Source of the DNA: Actinomycetota bacterium
Lineage (GTDB): Bacteria; Actinomycetota; Nitriliruptoria; Nitriliruptorales; JAHWKO01
Direction: 5' to 3'
Assembly (NCBI GenBank): GCA_019347855.1
Contig: JAHWKO010000084.1
Coordinates: 1-9,753, forward strand
Length of the DNA stretch: 9,753 bases
Shown here: in pieces, positions 6,923 to 9,753 of the stretch
Numbering within the stretch: position 1 is the first letter of the stretch
How the letters are laid out: the number at the start of each line of letters is the position of its first letter
Notes under the pieces: generated by a model
What the model was told of the DNA's origin: nothing
Databases searched by the model: none
Seen by the model: only the letters and a program-made list of their open reading frames with translations
Translations under genes and position numbers: made by a program

Positions 6923-8335
6923 TCAGTAGCCGGACGGCCGCCGCTCGACCCAGCCGGTCGCTTCCTCCACCTGCGCGCTGAGCTGCAGCAGGGTCGCCTC
7001 GGCCCCGACCTGTCCGACCACCTGCAGCCCGATCGGCAGCCCGGTGTCCTCGTCGTGGGCGAGCGGCAGCGACGCGGCGGGCTGGCCGCTGACGTTGATC
7101 AGGGGCGTGATGACGACGTAGTCCGCGAGCACATCGAACGTCTCGGCTGGATCACGGTCGCGGAACTCCCCGACCTTGACCGGCGGCCGGTCCAACACCG
7201 GCGCGAGCAGGACCTCGAACTCCCCGTGGAACCTGGCGACCATGTCCCGGGTGCGTAGGCGTAACCGCCACTCCGCCTGCAGGAGCTCCGCTGCGGAGAT
7301 GCGGTGACCCTCCTCAGCCAGCCAGCGGTTGAACGGTTCCAGGCCGTCCACCGGCAGCGGCTGGCTCGCGACCATCGCCTTCCAGATCGTCCGGAACGCG
7401 GACACCGTGTCGTCGTCCCGCTCCTCGGTGACCTCGACCGTCTCGTGGCCCAGGTCCTCGAGCGTCCGGCGCGCGTCGACCATCGCCTGACGGACGGACG
7501 GGTGCCAGTCCATCCCGTCGGGCTCGGTGAGGATGCCGATCCGTAGTGTCCCGGGCGCTGCCCCGACCTCGTCGCTGAACGGCCGCTCGGGCGCGCCGAC
7601 GCGGGCGGGATCACCCGGCACGTACCCAGACATCACGTCGAGGAGCGCCGCCGTGTCGCCGACGGTGCGGCTGAGGACGCCCTTGGTGGTGAGGATCAGA
7701 CCCACATCTGAGTAGTGCAGCGGGGCGTTGCTGATCCGGTGCCGGCTGGGCTTGAGGCCGTACACCCCGCTACAGGACGCCGGGATGCGGATCGAACCTG
7801 CGCCGTCCGAGCCCTGCGAGACCGGACAGAGCCCGGCCGCCAGTGCCGAGGCCGCGCCGCCGGACGAGCCGCCGGGGGTGTGCGCCAGGTTCCAGGGGTT
7901 ACGTGCCGGCCCGAGAAGCTCGGACTCGGACCACGGCAAGGTGCCGAGCTCCGGCGCGTTGGTCTTGCCGAGGGGCACCATGCCGGCCCGCTTGAGCCGC
8001 GCCACCGCCTCGTCGTCGAACGGTGCCTTGAAGTCGGCCATGGCCTTGGTCGCCAGCGTCGCCTGGGCGCCTTCGAGGAACGCCAGCTCCTTGATCGACA
8101 CCGGCACACCGTGGAACGGCGGCAGCGCCTCCGGGTCGGGACCGGACGTCTGCTCGTCCTTGGTCGCTGCGAGCGCCCGAGCCTCGTCGGCCAGAACCGA
8201 GACGTAGGCGTTCAGATCGCCGTCGTACGTCTCGATGCGGTCGAGGTACAGGTCGACCAGTTCCCGGGAGGAGACCTCGCCCCTCCGGATCAGCCTGGCC
8301 TGCTCGAGGGCGGACGTGAACGCGAGATCCGACAT
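6923..8335 (-). CDS. Amidase-signature family hydrolase
   Basis: This 470-residue hydrolase would cleave a carboxamide to carboxylate plus ammonia or amine. The Ser-cisSer-Lys triad is complete: Lys82 in PVSIKE, Ser157 in the Gly/Ser-rich signature PGGSSGGAASAL and Ser181 in GAGSIRIPAS. Other family blocks are LGKTNAPELG (122-131), ARNPWNLAHTPGG and the C-terminal NVSGQPAASLPL. Nothing points to GatA: gatC and gatB are absent from the window, and the protein resembles stand-alone actinobacterial amidases. ATG 8335 has AGGAG 5 nt upstream. There is no signal peptide, so it is probably cytoplasmic. It follows the broken channel gene in the same direction across an 81-bp gap with a hairpin, so it is probably transcribed alone. 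The real substrate cannot be read from the sequence. Confidence 0.94.
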   Translation of the reverse strand: MSDLAFTSALEQARLIRRGEVSSRELVDLYLDRIETYDGDLNAYVSVLADEARALAATKDEQTSGPDPEALPPFHGVPVSIKELAFLEGAQATLATKAMADFKAPFDDEAVARLKRAGMVPLGKTNAPELGTLPWSESELLGPARNPWNLAHTPGGSSGGAASALAAGLCPVSQGSDGAGSIRIPASCSGVYGLKPSRHRISNAPLHYSDVGLILTTKGVLSRTVGDTAALLDVMSGYVPGDPARVGAPERPFSDEVGAAPGTLRIGILTEPDGMDWHPSVRQAMVDARRTLEDLGHETVEVTEERDDDTVSAFRTIWKAMVASQPLPVDGLEPFNRWLAEEGHRISAAELLQAEWRLRLRTRDMVARFHGEFEVLLAPVLDRPPVKVGEFRDRDPAETFDVLADYVVITPLINVSGQPAASLPLAHDEDTGLPIGLQVVGQVGAEATLLQLSAQVEEATGWVERRPSGY

Positions 8336-8340
8336 CGGGG

Positions 8341-8345
8341 CTCCT
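8341..8345 (-). promoter_or_regulatory. Ribosome binding site of the amidase
   Basis: AGGAG on the - strand lies 5 nt before ATG 8335 and supports that start codon. Confidence 0.75.
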
Positions 8346-8402
8346 GGGACAGCGCGCGGGCGGTGATGGTCGGCAACGGTAGACGCCCAGCCAACCCGCC
8401 AC

Positions 8403-8416
8403 CCGCCCGAGGGCGG
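8403..8416 (-). terminator. GC hairpin just after the channel stop codon
   Basis: CCGCCC-TC-GGGCGG (read on the - strand) is a perfect inverted repeat that starts immediately after the TGA of the channel remnant. It could end transcription before the amidase gene. The loop is very short (four bases if one pair opens) and no T-run follows, so this is a candidate only. Confidence 0.35.
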
Positions 8417-8840
8417 TCAGGAGGTGCCGCCCTCCGCCTCGGCACGCTCCCGACGGATTTCGATGAAGAACGTGCCGAGCACGGCAGCCAGCGCGGCGAA
8501 GACGACGACCGCGTAGGCCGACAGGACGAGTGCGACGATCCGGCCCAGCAGGGTGACGGGCTCGAAGACCAAGGTGGAAACTGATGGACAGGTTCGCCGA
8601 CCACCAGAGCGCATCGCCTAGCTCCCGCACGCCGCCGGCCCGTCCGGTCTCGAGCACGTACAGCAGCTGCCCCCCGGAGACGATCGCGATACCGGTCGTA
8701 ACCGCCAGGAAGGCGAGCCGACCCTGCAGCAGCTGGCTGGCCGTTCCCACTGCGCGGTAGCTCGACCCCAGAACCCGGGTGGCAGGCAGCACCCTCAGGA
8801 CGCGGACGCTGCGGATCGTCGACGTCAGAGGAGGGTCCAC
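8417..8840 (-). pseudogene. Broken ion-channel gene (S4-like segment, pore and S6), frameshifted in the filter loop
   Basis: Read from the 8840 side, one frame gives an S4-like stretch, IRSVRVLRVLPATRVL, then an S5 helix (LAFLAVTTGIAIVSGGQLLY). A pore-helix start, LGDALWWSANLSIS, follows. A second frame continues with TLVFEPVTLLGRIVALVL and AYAVVVFAALAAVLGTFFIE, a typical post-filter segment plus S6, ending in a charged tail. The two parts join at about 8572-8583, where one extra base (for example a T in AGTTTCC) would restore 140 residues. The repaired spacing from WW to EPVT is 12 residues, as I recall for channel relatives lacking TVGYGD. The repaired loop, SISSTLVFEPVT, also has no GYGD, so a K+-selective pore is not shown. 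Helices S1-S3 are absent: the only plausible start, GTG 8840, overlaps the end of the upstream membrane-protein gene by 16 nt. The gene is probably a truncated, dead remnant, though a sequencing indel is possible. Confidence 0.75.
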
Positions 8841-9187
8841 GCCAGGATGCCGGCGACAGCGGCGGCCGTCGCGACGGTGGCCACCTTGATCCAGTTGCTG
8901 GCGTCCTTCCAGGCGTGGGCGGCCTCGGCGCCCTCGTCGGCCCCGAACACCAGCAGACGGCGCGCCCAGCCGAACACGACCGCGAGCATGGCCAACCCCA
9001 GGGGCAGAACCACCATGGCCGGCCCGGGGAAGACCGTCATGACCAGTCCGGCGAGGATGATGACGACGGCGGCGGCGATCCAGGCGATGTGGAAGATGAT
9101 GCCGTGGCGGTCGTACACCTGGCGGACCTGGTCGATGCGGTCCTCTGCCTTCTCTCGTGCCTCGTCGCCCACGGCGGATCCCGTCAC
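8825..9187 (-). CDS. Small three-helix membrane protein of the PGPGW (TIGR02611-like) type
   Basis: This 120-residue integral membrane protein has no known function. Residues 1-28 are charged and probably cytoplasmic. Hydrophobic helices follow at about 30-52, 57-72 and 101-120. The family hallmark is the break between the first two helices, FPGPAMVVLPLGLAMLA (53-69), followed by an aromatic/basic WARR (74-77), as in actinobacterial PGPGW proteins. The start is uncertain: GTG 9187 has no good ribosome binding site, and GTG 9172 (at Val6) is an alternative that would not change the helices. The stop overlaps the only start available to the channel remnant, so the two may once have been co-transcribed. 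The family assignment is from memory of the motif. Confidence 0.75.
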   Translation of the reverse strand: MTGSAVGDEAREKAEDRIDQVRQVYDRHGIIFHIAWIAAAVVIILAGLVMTVFPGPAMVVLPLGLAMLAVVFGWARRLLVFGADEGAEAAHAWKDASNWIKVATVATAAAVAGILAWTLL

Positions 9188-9577
9188 GCAGCGTTGACCA
9201 CCGATCGTATGACGGAGACGGCGCCGTGCTCGCGACCCGGCGGGCCGTACGTCCGTGCGTTACGAGCCGGAGTTTCCGTGGGGAGCCGCGACCGCAGACC
9301 CTCGCGTGCTCCCCGCGGCAACGACCGTCGAGCCGCGCCCGTCGCATGGTCCTCGAGGTTCTCGAGTCGATCCGGTACTGCTACCGCCCATGACAGCTTC
9401 TTCGTCGCCCCCTAGGGACCGGGGAGGGAGCTATGAGACGACCAGTGAGTTCCCTCATGGGCCAGGGCGTCCTCGAACACCGTCCGTCGGATATCGCTCA
9501 CGGACACGCCCGAAGGCGTGCGTGTATCGGGCGCTATCGACTGCTGCTCAGCGTCACCCTCCGGCTTGCAGCCATGG
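9188..9577. other. Stretch of about 390 bp without a convincing gene
   Basis: I recognise no protein in any frame here. It should hold the promoter of the membrane-protein gene, but no clear -35/-10 pair stands out. Small structures are a repeated CTCGAG (9352-9357 and 9361-9366) and a perfect 6-bp hairpin, CACGCC-CGAA-GGCGTG (9505-9520). An ATG at 9433 follows a good GGGAGG and opens a frame that runs to the window end, but its third-position G+C is ordinary and it disagrees with the frame of the regulator homology downstream. If the regulator remnant was once full length, its receiver domain should lie here; I could not find it, so that part is deleted or unrecognisable. Confidence 0.5.
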
Positions 9578-9753
9578 ATGTACATGCACCGCGAGGAGAT
9601 GTTGCTGACGGACACGTAGTTCCGGGTCGTGGCCGAACGGATGTCCAGCGTCGGCAAGGCGCTGACCCACCGGATATTGCTCGAGGCGGTGTGGGGGACC
9701 CGGCTACCGCGACGAGCTGCCTTGCCTGCGGGTCTACGTCTACCGGCTGCGCA
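9578..9753 (+). pseudogene. Remnant of a KdpE/OmpR-type response regulator DNA-binding domain, cut by the window edge
   Basis: Frame 2 reads REEMLLTDT, a stop (TAG 9617-9619), FRVVAERMSSVG, then KALTHRILLEAVWGT. After one surplus base at about 9701-9704, frame 3 continues YRDELPCLRVYVYRLR to the edge. This matches the winged-helix domain of KdpE-like regulators residue for residue (LTPTEYRLL..LAR..GRVLTHRQLLREVWGP.Y.DE..YLRVYV..LR). The stop replaces the conserved Glu of LTPTE, one base away from GAG. THR-LL-VWG is the recognition-helix approach and LRVYV-LR the wing-side helix. With a nonsense codon, a frameshift and no visible receiver domain it cannot make a working regulator. It lies on the strand opposite the membrane-protein and channel genes. 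KdpE is the closest family by recall, but other OmpR-class members are possible. Confidence 0.75.

Noticed and set aside
6923..8335. Possibility that the amidase is GatA of the tRNA-dependent amidotransferase
   Set aside because: There is no gatC or gatB neighbour, and the sequence reads like stand-alone actinobacterial amidases. The shared triad alone does not show GatA function.
9352..9366. Repeated CTCGAG as a possible recombination or attachment site
   Set aside because: Two six-base copies are expected by chance in DNA of this composition, and there is no integrase or tRNA nearby.
9412..9657. Minus-strand frame with high third-position G+C and a protein-like composition
   Set aside because: Its only start would be TTG, I recognise no family, and it lies opposite the better supported winged-helix homology on the + strand.
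9433..9753. Plus-strand ATG frame with a good GGGAGG site, open to the window end
   Set aside because: Codon third positions are not biased as in neighbouring genes, and the regulator homology lies in the other two forward frames.

Overview
The window is high-GC DNA (about 70% G+C by eye, with codon third positions nearly always G or C) from a bacterium that is most likely an actinomycetote. The best lineage clue is the uroporphyrinogen decarboxylase, whose N-terminal signature reads [11 protein letters not shown] as in mycobacterial HemE. An ATGA-coupled hemE-hemY pair, a GabD1-like aldehyde dehydrogenase and an FPGP-type small membrane protein fit the same phylum. I cannot place it more finely; a deep-branching actinobacterial class is possible.

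Left part (1-2974, + strand): two tandem acyl-CoA dehydrogenases, the first cut by the window edge, are followed 4 nt later by an SRAP/YedK/HMCES-type protein that protects abasic sites. The two dehydrogenases abut with no spacer. Both carry the catalytic glutamate at the isovaleryl/long-chain position and glycine at the medium-chain position. The SRAP gene has all its catalytic residues, but its conserved C-terminus lies in another frame after an apparent one-base deletion.

Middle (2975-6894): hemE and hemY form a translationally coupled haem pair on the - strand and converge on the SRAP gene. A 147-bp divergent region with two adjacent perfect dyads separates hemE from an aldehyde dehydrogenase on the + strand. 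That enzyme resembles succinate-semialdehyde dehydrogenase GabD1 but has serine where the family has its cofactor-binding lysine.

Right part (6895-9753): an amidase-signature enzyme (- strand) is preceded by a broken ion-channel gene and a small three-helix membrane protein of the PGPGW type. The channel remnant keeps an S4-like segment, the pore and S6, but an extra base sits inside the filter loop. About 390 bp without a convincing gene follow. The window ends in the DNA-binding domain of a KdpE/OmpR-type response regulator that carries both an in-frame stop and a one-base insertion.

All the large metabolic genes are intact, while three shorter reading frames (SRAP, channel, response regulator) are broken by single-base events. 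The last 1.4 kb therefore looks like a decaying region, although sequencing or assembly indels could explain some of the breaks. I found no CRISPR array, tRNA, rRNA, insertion sequence or phage gene, and nothing that amounts to a new multi-gene system.
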